Positions 34,058-43,145 of a DNA stretch of 64,000 nt are shown piece after piece. The notes beneath the pieces are model-generated. The model was not told the DNA's origin, ran no database searches, and worked only from the letters and a program-made list of their open reading frames with translations. The position numbers and the translations under genes are program-made. Location: NCBI GenBank assembly GCA_934433135.1, contig CAKRZO010000004.1, positions 124,001 to 188,000 of the forward strand. Reading direction: 5' to 3'. Each line of letters opens with the position of its first letter. The first letter of the stretch is position 1. The DNA comes from an uncultured Acetatifactor sp. (lineage in GTDB: Bacteria; Bacillota; Clostridia; Lachnospirales; Lachnospiraceae).

Positions 34058-34067
34058 GGAGGGTTCT

Positions 34068-35570
34068 ATGGAATATTTGGTTACGTCGCAGGAAATGAAG
34101 CGATATGATGAGAATACAATTGAAAAAATCGGAATTCCGGCCTTGGTTCTGATGGAAAGAGCGGCTCTTGGTATCTGCGAGGAAGTGCAGAAGGCCTGCA
34201 GCAGGCTAGGGGCAAAAGTCTGTATTCTGTGCGGCACCGGCAACAACGGAGCGGACGGATTGGCAGCGGCCAGAATCCTTTGCACCCGTGGGTATCGGGT
34301 GGATGTGGTAATTACGGGGGATCCGGAGAAAGCCACAACCCAGTGGCAGCAGCAGAACCGGATTCTTCAAAATTATGCGGTTCGGACAGGAAGCAAAATC
34401 CCGGATCAGGAATATGATATATGGATCGACGCGTTGTTCGGCGTAGGGTTGTCCAGAGAAGTGACCGGTTCCTTTCGGGAACGGATAGAGCAGCTGAACG
34501 GTAAGAAGGGTATAAAAATAGCGGTGGATATTCCCAGCGGAGTCTGTGCCGATGACGGTAAAATTCTGGGAGCAGCGGTAAAGGCGGATCTTACCGTAAG
34601 CTTCGGGTTTTTAAAAAGAGGCTTGTTTTTTTATCCCGGATGCACGTATGTGGGAAGGGTTATCAAAAAAGAAATCGGCATTGATGCCGTTTCTTTCGGT
34701 GAAAACCTGCCGGAAATGTTTTGTTATACGGAAAAAGCGGCCGACTTGTTGCCAGAGCGGGATCCGGGCGGAAATAAAGGGACATTCGGAAAGGTGCTTT
34801 TGGCTGCAGGGAGCCGGAATATGGCGGGAGCGGCTGTATTAAGTGCCGGAAGCGGTTATGCCTCAGGTGCCGGTATGGTAAAAGTGATTACGCCGGAATG
34901 CAACCGTCTGATTCTGCAGAGTACTGTGCCGGAAGCCTTGTTTACTCCGTGGGAGGATAGCCCGGATTGTGTGTCGGAAGCGGATCTTGCCTGGGCGGAC
35001 GTGCTGGTGGTGGGACCCGGACTTGGAAAGAAGCCGGAAGCCTTTAAAATTTTAGAAAGGATGCTTTCCGGTTCCGACAAACCTCTTTTAATCGATGCGG
35101 ACGGTCTAAATCTGCTGGCCGAAAGGAGTTCCCTGCAGGAGATGCTTGCCATGCAGACACAGGCAGGAAGAGCGGTTGTTTTAACCCCTCATGTCATGGA
35201 ACTGTCCCGTCTTTTAAAGACCGGCGTACCGGAAATCAAAAAAGAACCGGTGGCGGCGGCACGGAAACTGGCGGGCTGCCTTGGCTGTATTGTGGTCAGT
35301 AAGGATGCCAGAACCATAATCTGCGGGAAGGATGGAGCGGTTTGTCTGAATAAAGACGGCAACAGCGGAATGGCAACTGCCGGAAGCGGCGATGTGCTGG
35401 CGGGAGTGTTGGCAGGGCTTCTGGCGCAGGGAATGGATCCTTTTAAGGCGGCTTGCATCGGAACTTACTGGCACGCGAAGGCAGGAGATGCGGCGGCAAA
35501 GACAAAGGGAGAGCGAAGCGTGAGTGCATCCGCACTGATTGCTTACCTGGCGGAGGCCTGCTGTTTTTGA
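34068..35570 (+). CDS. nnr: Bifunctional NAD(P)H-hydrate epimerase / ADP-dependent dehydratase
   Basis: This enzyme repairs NAD(P)H damaged by hydration. The N-terminal YjeF-N epimerase domain (about residues 1-210) shows GTGNNGADGLAAAR. The C-terminal ribokinase-like dehydratase (about 225-495) shows PLLIDADGLNLL and GSGDVLAGVLAGLL. The 500-residue length fits the fused form. The start at 34068 is chosen because GGAGGG lies four bases upstream; the ATG at 34056 overlaps that site. It precedes alr and mazF on the same strand, an arrangement close to the Bacillus alr region. Confidence 0.93.
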   Translation: MEYLVTSQEMKRYDENTIEKIGIPALVLMERAALGICEEVQKACSRLGAKVCILCGTGNNGADGLAAARILCTRGYRVDVVITGDPEKATTQWQQQNRILQNYAVRTGSKIPDQEYDIWIDALFGVGLSREVTGSFRERIEQLNGKKGIKIAVDIPSGVCADDGKILGAAVKADLTVSFGFLKRGLFFYPGCTYVGRVIKKEIGIDAVSFGENLPEMFCYTEKAADLLPERDPGGNKGTFGKVLLAAGSRNMAGAAVLSAGSGYASGAGMVKVITPECNRLILQSTVPEALFTPWEDSPDCVSEADLAWADVLVVGPGLGKKPEAFKILERMLSGSDKPLLIDADGLNLLAERSSLQEMLAMQTQAGRAVVLTPHVMELSRLLKTGVPEIKKEPVAAARKLAGCLGCIVVSKDARTIICGKDGAVCLNKDGNSGMATAGSGDVLAGVLAGLLAQGMDPFKAACIGTYWHAKAGDAAAKTKGERSVSASALIAYLAEACCF

Positions 35571-35680
35571 TTGCAGCGCCAGACCGGAAAACGTCTGCAG
35601 ATTTTTATATGGCAATTTGTTCCTGAGTGAAAAATTGCGATTATGGCAGAAGAGAAATCATCTGCGGAATGAGGATTAGA

Positions 35681-36886
35681 ATGAAAAATTTAGAAGATAT
35701 CAGAGAAACAAAATACAGCCGGGTTTACGCCGAGGTGGATCTGGATGCCATTGTGCGGAATGCGGAAAATATGAAAAAGCATGTGGACGGTCATACCCGG
35801 CTTTTGGGAGTGATTAAGGCAGACGGTTACGGGCACGGAAGCATACCCATTGCCAAATGCCTGGAACCTTTTGAGTATATGTATGGTTTTGCCGTGGCAA
35901 CCATCGAAGAGGCTATGGCCTTACGAAAGAACGGAATTACAAAGCCTGTTCTGATTCTGGGATATACATTCCCTTACAGCTACCCGCTCCTGGCGGAATA
36001 TGAGATCCGGCCGGCTGTTTTTAGAAAGGACAGTCTTGCGGAATTATCCCGTGCCGGGCTTGCCTGTAAGAAGCCGATTAAGGTTCACATTAAAGTCGAT
36101 ACCGGCATGAACCGTATCGGCATTACACCGGACGATGCGGGACTTTCCTTTGTCAAAGAAGCCATGTCTTATCCGGGAATTATCATTGAAGGAATTTTTA
36201 CCCACTTTGCGAGAGCGGATGAAGCGGATAAGACCAGCGCTTACGGACAGCTTGCAAAATTTGAAGCGTTTCTTTCCCGGATTGAGACAGAACTCGGACT
36301 GCACATTCCCTTAAAACACTGTTCCAATTCGGCTTCCATTATGGAGATGCCCTGCGCCAACATGGATCTGGTAAGACCCGGTATTATTTTGTACGGACTG
36401 GAGCCTTCCAATGAAGTGGATATGGGAAAGATTCCGTTACAGCCTGCACTGTCCCTGTATTCTCATATTGTTATGGTAAAAGAGATCCAGCCCGGAGCAA
36501 GCATCAGCTACGGCGGAACCTTTACGGCAGACAAACCCATGATGGTAGCGACCATACCGGTCGGTTACGGAGACGGCTACCCGAGAGCTTTATCCGGCAA
36601 AGGATATGTACTGATTCGCGGACAAAAAGCACCGATTCTCGGAAAGGTCTGCATGGATCAGTTTATGGCGGATATTACCGGAATCGAAGGAGCGGTAGAA
36701 GGAGATAAGGTTACTTTGCTTGGACATGACGGAGAAGAGGAGATTACCGCGCAGGAGCTGGGCGACTTGTCCGGACGGTTTAATTATGAGCTGATCTGTG
36801 ATCTCGGAAAGAGGATCCCAAGGGTATACCTTAAGGACGGCAAAGTCGTTCAGACGGCGGAAATGTTCCAAAACAGCTTTTTGTAG
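35681..36886 (+). CDS. alr: Alanine racemase
   Basis: Alr is a PLP enzyme that interconverts L- and D-alanine for peptidoglycan synthesis. The PLP lysine is Lys46 in VIKADGYGHG. The C-terminal domain contains ISYGGTF with the conserved Tyr, and the DLVRPGIILYGL and VPVGYGDGYPR-like blocks. The 401 residues from the ATG at 35681 are near family length. TGAGGA lies six bases before this start, and upstream in-frame ATGs (35627, 35669) lack ribosome sites. The region just upstream shares CTGCGGAAT with the leader hairpins at 34030 and 48597. Confidence 0.95.
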   Translation: MKNLEDIRETKYSRVYAEVDLDAIVRNAENMKKHVDGHTRLLGVIKADGYGHGSIPIAKCLEPFEYMYGFAVATIEEAMALRKNGITKPVLILGYTFPYSYPLLAEYEIRPAVFRKDSLAELSRAGLACKKPIKVHIKVDTGMNRIGITPDDAGLSFVKEAMSYPGIIIEGIFTHFARADEADKTSAYGQLAKFEAFLSRIETELGLHIPLKHCSNSASIMEMPCANMDLVRPGIILYGLEPSNEVDMGKIPLQPALSLYSHIVMVKEIQPGASISYGGTFTADKPMMVATIPVGYGDGYPRALSGKGYVLIRGQKAPILGKVCMDQFMADITGIEGAVEGDKVTLLGHDGEEEITAQELGDLSGRFNYELICDLGKRIPRVYLKDGKVVQTAEMFQNSFL

Positions 36887-36967
36887 AAAGCGGCTGAATA
36901 CCTTCAGATAAACTGGAAATACTGTTTTTGAAAGAAAAAACAAAACAGGGTGAAAGAGGGAGAAGGT

Positions 36968-37309
36968 ATGAGACGCGGAGATGTTTATTATGCGGATTTA
37001 CGGCCGGTGGTCGGTTCGGAACAGGGAGGAATCCGACCGGTTTTGATTATTCAGAACGATGTGGGAAACCGTCACAGCCCCACCGTAATCTGTGCTGCTA
37101 TTACTTCCAGAATGAACAAAGCCAAGCTGCCTACCCATATCGAATTAAGCAGCGGATTGTACGATATGGATAAGGATTCGGTTGTTTTGCTGGAACAGTT
37201 AAGAACCATTGATAAAAAAAGGCTGAAGGATAAAATCTGCCATTTGGAAGGCGAGATTATGCGCCAGGTGAACCGTGCACTGATGATCAGTCTCGAACTG
37301 GATACATAG
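36968..37309 (+). CDS. ndoA: MazF/NdoA-family mRNA interferase, no adjacent antitoxin
   Basis: This 113-residue PemK/MazF endoribonuclease closely resembles Bacillus EndoA. The N-terminus MRRGDVYYADLRPVVGSEQGG, the RPVLIIQNDVGN strand and the Thr-Ser motif in AAITSRMNKAKLPTH are the family catalytic core. In Bacillus the antitoxin gene lies between alr and the toxin. Here only 81 bp separate alr from this gene, too short for an antitoxin, so it is an orphan toxin gene or has a distant partner. GGGAGAAGGT precedes the ATG at 36968. Confidence 0.92.
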   Translation: MRRGDVYYADLRPVVGSEQGGIRPVLIIQNDVGNRHSPTVICAAITSRMNKAKLPTHIELSSGLYDMDKDSVVLLEQLRTIDKKRLKDKICHLEGEIMRQVNRALMISLELDT

Positions 37310-37310
37310 T

Positions 37311-37474
37311 GCAACAGTTCACTCGTGCATTTGTGCAGGCAGGTTCCATGCTTGCATGAGAAGCTGCCTGCACAAATGCACGAAGGGAGCGCCATTCTAT
37401 GAGCAAAAATTAGCTGCGAAGCAGCGGAAAGCACTGTAAGTGCGGTTTTGCGAATGGCGCGGGTGAACTGTTGC
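37311..37474. mobile_element. MITE-like element, copy C (164 bp)
   Basis: Ends GCAACAGTTCA (37311-37321) and TGAACTGTTGC (37464-37474) are inverted repeats. The reverse complement aligns with copy D along its full length, including GCGCTCCCTTCGTGCATTTG and CTTCTCATGCAAGCATGG. It lies two bases after the mazF stop and 22 bp before the yebC promoter. Confidence 0.8.
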
Positions 37475-37495
37475 GGCAACCGTTCACGGCGCTTC

Positions 37496-37524
37496 TTGAC
37501 GTTTATCTGAGAAAATGGTATGAT
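37496..37524 (+). promoter_or_regulatory. Promoter of yebC
   Basis: TTGACG 37496-37501 and TATGAT 37519-37524 are spaced by 17 bp. They lie just outside MITE-like copy C. Confidence 0.78.
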
Positions 37525-37577
37525 ATGGAGACAGAAAAGAACAATACATCAAAAAATAGAAACAAAGGAGTAAAAAG

Positions 37578-38306
37578 ATGTCAGGACATTCAAAATTTGC
37601 CAATATTAAGCATAAGAAGGAAAAAAACGATGCTGCGAAAGGAAAGATTTTTACGATTATCGGTCGTGAAATTGCAGTTGCCGTAAAGGAAGGCGGTCCG
37701 GATCCGAGCAACAATTTCAAACTGGCTACCGTTATTGCCAAGGCAAAGGCCAACAATATGCCGAACGATACCATTGAGCGAGGAATCAAGAAGGCCGCAG
37801 GAGATGCCGGAAATGTAAACTATGAATATGTTACATATGAAGGATACGGGCCGAACGGCATTGCAATCATTGTAGATGCCCTGACGGATAATAAGAATCG
37901 TACGGCAGCCAATGTAAGAAGCGCCTTTACCAAGGGCCAGGGAAATGTAGGTACTCCGGGCTGTGTATCCTTTATGTTTGATAAAAAAGGACAAATTATT
38001 ATCGATAAAGAGGAATGTGATCTGGATGCGGATGATCTGATGATGACCGCGCTGGATGCCGGAGCAGAAGATTTTGCAGAGGAAGAGGACAGTTTTGAAA
38101 TTCTTACCGATCCGGACAGTTTTGATACCGTAAGAGAAGCGCTGGAAAAAGCGGGAATTCCCATGCTGAGCGCGGAAGTAACCATGATTCCCCAGACCTA
38201 TGTGGATCTGACGGATGAGACGGCAGTGAAGAATCTGCAGAGAACGCTGGATCTTCTGGATGAAGATGATGATGTTCAGGCGGTTTATCATAACTGGAAT
38301 GAATAA
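37578..38306 (+). CDS. yebC: YebC/PmpR-family protein
   Basis: This is a 242-residue YebC family member. The family was described as DNA-binding regulators and more recently linked to translation of proline-rich stretches. The N-terminal MSGHSKFANIKHKKEKNDAAKGK is diagnostic, followed by the acidic middle domain and a C-terminal DDDVQAVYHNW. ACAAAGGAGTAAAAAG precedes the ATG. It has its own promoter. Confidence 0.95.
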   Translation: MSGHSKFANIKHKKEKNDAAKGKIFTIIGREIAVAVKEGGPDPSNNFKLATVIAKAKANNMPNDTIERGIKKAAGDAGNVNYEYVTYEGYGPNGIAIIVDALTDNKNRTAANVRSAFTKGQGNVGTPGCVSFMFDKKGQIIIDKEECDLDADDLMMTALDAGAEDFAEEEDSFEILTDPDSFDTVREALEKAGIPMLSAEVTMIPQTYVDLTDETAVKNLQRTLDLLDEDDDVQAVYHNWNE

Positions 38307-38340
38307 AATGAATTTCTGCAGAAAGGTATGGTAACAGGAT

Positions 38341-39624
38341 ATGGCGAATTCCTATAAGAGAGAGACAATCTGCGTGCAGTCCGGCTGGAAGCCGGTAAAC
38401 GGACAGCCCAGAGTGCTGCCGATTATTCAGAGTACGACATTTAAGTATGACACTTCGGAACAGATGGGAAGGCTGTTTGACTTAGAGGAGAGCGGCTATT
38501 TTTACACCAGATTACAGAATCCCACCAATGACTGTGTCGCTTCCAAAATTTGTGAGCTGGAAGGCGGCGTGGCTGCCATGCTTACCAGTTCCGGACAGGC
38601 TGCCAATTACTATGCGGTCTTTAATATCTGTGAAGCGGGAGATCATGTGGTGATGTCTTCTACGGTTTACGGCGGTACCTTTAATCTGCTTACCGTTACC
38701 ATGAAGAAAATGGGAATAAGCTGTACCATTGTAGACCCGGATGCTTCTTTGGAAGAGCTTAACAAGGCTTTTCGGGAGAACACCAAATGCGTTCTGGCGG
38801 AGACAATAGCCAATCCGGCATTGGTCGTTCTGGATATTGAAAAATTTGCGCAGGCGGCTCATGCGCATCAGGTGCCGTTGATTGTCGATAATACGTTTGC
38901 CACACCGATTAACTGCCGTCCTTTTGAGTGGGGGGCGGATATTGTAACCCATTCCACGACCAAATATATGGACGGACATGCTATGTGCGTAGGCGGTGCG
39001 ATTGTGGATTCCGGCAATTTTGACTGGGAGAGCTGCGCGGAGAAGTTTCCGGGACTGACCACACCGGATGAGTCCTATCATGGAATTACATATACACAGA
39101 AATTCGGAAAAGCGGCTTACATTACCAAGGCAACGGCACAGCTGATGCGGGATCTGGGAGCCATTCAGGCGCCGCAGAATGCTTTCCTTTTGAATGTCGG
39201 GCTGGAAACGCTGCCGCTTCGGATGGAGCGTCATTGCTATAATGCGCAGAAGACAGCGGAATTCCTGCAGCACCACGAAAAGGTAGCCTGGGTGAATTAC
39301 CCGGGACTTCCGGGAAACCGTTATTATGCATTGGCGCAGAAATATATGCCGAACGGAACCTGCGGAGTCATCTCTTTTGGCTTAAAGGGCGGAAGAAAGG
39401 CTGCGGAGGCTATGATGGATCAGCTGAAGTTAGCTGCCATTGTGACGCATGTAGCGGATGCCAGAACCTGTGTCCTGCATCCGGCCAGTCACACGCATCG
39501 TCAGATGAATGACGAACAGCTTAAGGAAGCAGGCGTGGCACCGGATCTGATTCGGCTGTCCGTCGGGATCGAGCATATCGATGATATACTGGCGGATTTA
39601 GAGCAGGCTCTTGCTAAGATTTGA
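38341..39624 (+). CDS. O-acetylhomoserine sulfhydrylase / Cys-Met metabolism PLP enzyme
   Basis: This is a 427-residue member of the Cys/Met metabolism PLP family. The PLP lysine lies in HSTTKYMDGH (about residue 207). Other family blocks are YTRLQNPTN, SSGQAANYYA and the C-terminal RLSVGIEHIDDILADLEQAL. Length and the YTRLQNPT block point to O-acetylhomoserine (thiol)-lyase, which makes homocysteine from O-acetylhomoserine and sulfide. Methionine gamma-lyase or cystathionine gamma-synthase cannot be excluded. AGAAAGGTATGGTAACAGGAT precedes the ATG. Confidence 0.85.
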   Translation: MANSYKRETICVQSGWKPVNGQPRVLPIIQSTTFKYDTSEQMGRLFDLEESGYFYTRLQNPTNDCVASKICELEGGVAAMLTSSGQAANYYAVFNICEAGDHVVMSSTVYGGTFNLLTVTMKKMGISCTIVDPDASLEELNKAFRENTKCVLAETIANPALVVLDIEKFAQAAHAHQVPLIVDNTFATPINCRPFEWGADIVTHSTTKYMDGHAMCVGGAIVDSGNFDWESCAEKFPGLTTPDESYHGITYTQKFGKAAYITKATAQLMRDLGAIQAPQNAFLLNVGLETLPLRMERHCYNAQKTAEFLQHHEKVAWVNYPGLPGNRYYALAQKYMPNGTCGVISFGLKGGRKAAEAMMDQLKLAAIVTHVADARTCVLHPASHTHRQMNDEQLKEAGVAPDLIRLSVGIEHIDDILADLEQALAKI

Positions 39625-39705
39625 GTGATTGCACATACGGAGTAAGAAGGGTGTGTGCAGACCAAAAGGGTTAAAAAGAGAAAAACGGGAGAAAAGAGGG
39701 TGAGT

Positions 39706-40647
39706 ATGGATAAACTGGCGATAGTGGTTCCTTGCTATAATGAAGAAGAAGTACTGGAAATTGCATCGGAAGCCTTGCGCAAGGTGTTGGATGATCTGTC
39801 GGGAAAAGGCAAGATTGCGCAGGACAGTTTCATTTTATTTGTAAATGACGGAAGCAAAGACCGGACCTGGGAACTGATTGAGGCAGAGCATGAAAAACAT
39901 CCGGTGCAGGTCAGAGGGGTGAAGCTGGCAGGCAATGTGGGACATCAGTTTGCGCTGACAGCAGGTCTTTTGACGGCAAAAGATATGAGCGACGTTACGA
40001 TTTCCATCGACGCAGATCTGCAGGATGATGTGAATGTCATAGAAGAAATGATCGACCGTTTTCATGAGGGAAATGACATTGTTTACGGTGTCCGTAAAGA
40101 GCGGAAAACAGATACTTTTTTCAAACGTGTGACGGCGCAGGGATTTTACAGAGTCATGGCAATGATGGGAGTTAAGACCATTTACAATCATGCGGATTTC
40201 CGATTGATGTCAAAGCGTGCGGTGGAAGAGTTTTCCAAATATAAGGAAACCAACCTTTTCTTAAGAGGGATGATGCCGTTAATCGGCTACCAGACCACCA
40301 GCGTCTATTATGACCGTAAAGAAAGAGTGGCCGGAGAGTCCAAATATCCGTTAAAGAAAATGCTGGCGCTGGCATTTAACGGAATTTCTTCTTTCAGCGT
40401 CAAACCGATCAGTATGGTTTTAGGTCTTGGAATGATCATTGTGGTCTGCTCCTTACTGGCTGCGATTTATGCATTGATTTCCTATTTTACGGGACATGTA
40501 CAGCCCGGATGGACTTCTTTGATTCTTTCCATCTGGTTCCTGGGAGGTCTGAATCTTTTGGCGATCGGTCTTGTTGGTCAATATATCGGAAAAATTTATA
40601 TGGAAGTAAAACACAGACCGCGTTATAACATTGAAAAGGTTCTGTAA
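39706..40647 (+). CDS. Family 2 glycosyltransferase, polyprenyl-phosphate sugar type
   Basis: This 313-residue GT2 protein has an N-terminal GT-A domain (IVVPCYNEEE at the start, DADLQDD near residue 104) and two C-terminal membrane helices (about 230-300). This is the layout of GtrB/DPM1-like enzymes that load a sugar onto undecaprenyl phosphate. The ATG at 39706 follows AGAGGGTGAGT; the upstream in-frame start at 39655 would add a Lys/Arg-rich tail without a ribosome site. A large polytopic membrane protein gene follows after 54 bp and may use the lipid-linked sugar. Confidence 0.9.
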   Translation: MDKLAIVVPCYNEEEVLEIASEALRKVLDDLSGKGKIAQDSFILFVNDGSKDRTWELIEAEHEKHPVQVRGVKLAGNVGHQFALTAGLLTAKDMSDVTISIDADLQDDVNVIEEMIDRFHEGNDIVYGVRKERKTDTFFKRVTAQGFYRVMAMMGVKTIYNHADFRLMSKRAVEEFSKYKETNLFLRGMMPLIGYQTTSVYYDRKERVAGESKYPLKKMLALAFNGISSFSVKPISMVLGLGMIIVVCSLLAAIYALISYFTGHVQPGWTSLILSIWFLGGLNLLAIGLVGQYIGKIYMEVKHRPRYNIEKVL

Positions 40648-40701
40648 AAAAGCAATGACTTTGCAGAGAGTGTAACGAAAGAAAATGAGGCGGGAAGGGT
40701 T

Positions 40702-42177
40702 ATGCGTTGGAGAAAAAGTGTACCCGGATGTTTTTTGTGGCTGGTTTCCATGCTGGGGGCAGGAATTGTTTACTGGCAGATTGTCCGCAGAAAGGTATCG
40801 GATTGCGGACTGAATGATATGGCAGGGATTGGAATTTCCATTTCCTGCCTGCTTTTGCCTGTTCTTATTTTTGCCATTCTTTCCCTTGCGGGAAAACAGT
40901 TTCGGAAAATAGCCGGAAAAAATGCGGACAAGGAAAAAAGACTTACGGCAGGGAAAGTGGCAGTGTCTTTGGCAGCCGTTCTGCTTCTGGCGTTTGGAAT
41001 TTATTTACGGATGGATAATCTGGCTTATGCCGGAGAGGCAGCCGCTTATTATGATACGGCCATGGTAACGCAGTCAGGTGCACTTCCGAAAGTGGTGCAC
41101 GGTGCAGTTTTTCTGTACCTTACCGTATTGAGAAATCTTTTCCTTGCGGTCGGGAACCGGTGGATGGCGGGAATCTGGCTGCAGATCGTGCTGCAGCTTG
41201 CCGGAAGTCTCTTTTTATACCTGGGGATACGTAAACTTGCGGGAGAATTCCCGGCATTGGCAGTATTTGCTTATCTGATGCTTTCTCCGGACCAGATTCT
41301 TGCCGGAATTATGTATTCTCCGCAGATGCTCTTTTTGCTGATTTTCGGTCTGGCGCTGCTTGCGGAGGCGGCTCTTTTTACGGGAATTGTGAAGAATCGG
41401 AAATACGGCGTACCCGAGTGGCTGTTAATGCTTTTGTCGGCAGCGGTACCGGCATTGGCCTGTTATATGGATATCAGCGGATTTGCACTGATTGTTCCTT
41501 TACTGTCCGTGGTCTGGTTATCCACGTCCGCTGAAGGGCATGCAGGCAGAAGAAAATGCAGGGTTATCGCCTTTCTTGCAGCATGGCTTGCCTTTCTTTT
41601 ACTGTATTTTGCACTGGATGCTTATTCTTCCGGCAAAACAGTGTCGGAAGTTTTAGGTTCTTATAGGGATATTTATCTGGTTCAGGCCTATGATCCCTGG
41701 TTCTGGCAGTCTTTGCAGAAAGAAAATGTTCTCTTGGTTCTTGCGGGATTTTCCCTTACGGGAGGGTTGGCGTATTGGAAAAAGGGACATTCCGATACCG
41801 GATCTTTCTGGAGTTTTTCTTCGGTCTTTCTGGGAGTTCTGTTATATTTGCATATGATGACAACGGAAGCGGATAACAGCGCTTTGCTTGTCTGTATGGT
41901 GATTGTAATGGCTGCTTCCGGTATTTCTTATGCCTTTTCTTCTGAAGAGACGGGAAGCACAGAACGTACCGAAAGGGCGAAAAATGCCGGAAAAGCAGAA
42001 CGTGCTGAAAGGGCGAAGAATACTGAAAAAGCAGAACGTGCCGGAAAGGCAGATCGAATAAAAAAGCCGGAATATCCGAAAAAAGAACACAAGGTTCCCG
42101 GCTATGCAGTGAATCCGACAGAAGATAAGATGGATTACGATATCGAAGTCGGCGAAGATGATGATTTTGACTTATAA
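40702..42177 (+). CDS. Polytopic membrane protein with charged repeat tail, possible GT-C glycosyltransferase
   Basis: This 491-residue protein has about twelve hydrophobic segments (residues 10-410) and then a charged cytoplasmic-type tail. After the second helix pair comes YAGEAAAYYDTAMV, a position where GT-C transferases keep catalytic acids. Its place right behind a polyprenyl-phosphate GT2 gene suggests that it transfers the sugar to a wall or surface acceptor. This is inference, and no family is recognised with confidence. The tail carries a 12-residue repeat (ERAERAKN-type) and ends in an acidic GEDDDFDL. GAGGCGGGAAGGGTT precedes the ATG. Confidence 0.6.
   Translation: MRWRKSVPGCFLWLVSMLGAGIVYWQIVRRKVSDCGLNDMAGIGISISCLLLPVLIFAILSLAGKQFRKIAGKNADKEKRLTAGKVAVSLAAVLLLAFGIYLRMDNLAYAGEAAAYYDTAMVTQSGALPKVVHGAVFLYLTVLRNLFLAVGNRWMAGIWLQIVLQLAGSLFLYLGIRKLAGEFPALAVFAYLMLSPDQILAGIMYSPQMLFLLIFGLALLAEAALFTGIVKNRKYGVPEWLLMLLSAAVPALACYMDISGFALIVPLLSVVWLSTSAEGHAGRRKCRVIAFLAAWLAFLLLYFALDAYSSGKTVSEVLGSYRDIYLVQAYDPWFWQSLQKENVLLVLAGFSLTGGLAYWKKGHSDTGSFWSFSSVFLGVLLYLHMMTTEADNSALLVCMVIVMAASGISYAFSSEETGSTERTERAKNAGKAERAERAKNTEKAERAGKADRIKKPEYPKKEHKVPGYAVNPTEDKMDYDIEVGEDDDFDL
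41959..42054 (+). repeat. 36-bp tandem repeat encoding an ERAKNxxK tail
   Basis: Two full units, 41959-41994 and 41995-42030, and a diverging third encode TERTERAKNAGK, AERAERAKNTEK and AERAGKADR. The copies are similar at the DNA level, so this is a recent in-frame expansion inside the membrane protein gene. Confidence 0.75.
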
Positions 42178-42309
42178 AAGCGATATAAAAAGCTTGGTTT
42201 AGGGGAAAATAGAAGAATTGGTATCGGATGGGTATAGAATTCCCGTTTCCGGAGATGATAATCAAAGACTTTGATAAAAGACCTGATTACAGCGGGAAAG
42301 GGAAAAACT

Positions 42310-43011
42310 ATGGCGGATACGGAAAAAAATCAGACAAGAGAAGATGAAAAACAGACAGATGAACGGATTGAAAAAACCGGGCAGGTGACATTAGATAAGA
42401 ACGCCCGGCGTCATTCCATTCATCTGTTGACAATTATCGGTGAAATCGAAGGGCATGACAATCTTTCCGGCAATTCCAAGACGACTAAATATGAGCATAT
42501 TCTGCCGCAGCTGGCAGCGATTGAAGACAGTGAAGAGATTCAGGGAGTACTGGTGCTTTTAAATACCATGGGCGGAGATGTGGAGGCTGGTCTGGCGATT
42601 GCGGAGATGCTGGCCTCTTTAAGTAAGCCGACGGTATCCTTAGTGCTCGGCGGGAGTCATTCCATAGGAGTTCCCATTGCCGTCAGCACGGATTATTCCT
42701 ATATTGTCCCCACCGGGACGATGGTGATCCATCCGGTGAGGATGAACGGGATGGTGATCGGAGTACCCCAGACATTTGATTACTTTAAACAGATTCAGGA
42801 TCGGATCACCGGCTTCGTGTGCGGTCATTGCCGGATTTCTGCAGAGCAGATGGAAGCTTTAATGATGGAGACCGGAATGTTGACCAAGGATGTAGGAACG
42901 ATTCTGGTAGGAGAAGAAACGGTAAAAAGCGGAATCATCGATGAAGTCGGCGGAATCGACAAAGCAATTCGTAAGCTTCATGAGATGATCGATAACAGGT
43001 CAAAATCCTGA
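42310..43011 (+). CDS. tepA: ClpP-class serine protease, TepA-like
   Basis: This 233-residue protein has the ClpP/crotonase fold (LLNTMGGDVEAGLAIAEML, then LGGSHSIGVPIAV). The Ser in GGSHSIG aligns with the ClpP nucleophile. It corresponds to TepA (YmfB) of Bacillus, a ClpP-like protein implicated in spore formation and export. The ATG at 42310 follows GCGGGAAAGGGAAAAACT. A TTG start at 42271 is possible but less likely. In Bacillus, tepA lies next to spoIIIE/ftsK; here ftsK starts about 5.6 kb downstream. Confidence 0.88.
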   Translation: MADTEKNQTREDEKQTDERIEKTGQVTLDKNARRHSIHLLTIIGEIEGHDNLSGNSKTTKYEHILPQLAAIEDSEEIQGVLVLLNTMGGDVEAGLAIAEMLASLSKPTVSLVLGGSHSIGVPIAVSTDYSYIVPTGTMVIHPVRMNGMVIGVPQTFDYFKQIQDRITGFVCGHCRISAEQMEALMMETGMLTKDVGTILVGEETVKSGIIDEVGGIDKAIRKLHEMIDNRSKS

Positions 43012-43057
43012 CCTAAACAGGACAAAATCCGCTGTCTGCTTTCCGGAAATACTATGT

Positions 43058-43063
43058 TATAAT
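43058..43063 (+). promoter_or_regulatory. -10 box before the large glycoside hydrolase gene
   Basis: A consensus TATAAT lies 83 bp before the ATG at 43146. The -35 region (TCTGCT, 17 bp upstream) is poor, so an activator may be needed. Confidence 0.45.
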
Positions 43064-43145
43064 AGAACCGGATTTCGACAGAGATGCTGAAATGGGTGAC
43101 TGGAAACCAAACGGTACAGGAAACCGGGAAAGTGAGGAAAGCGGA

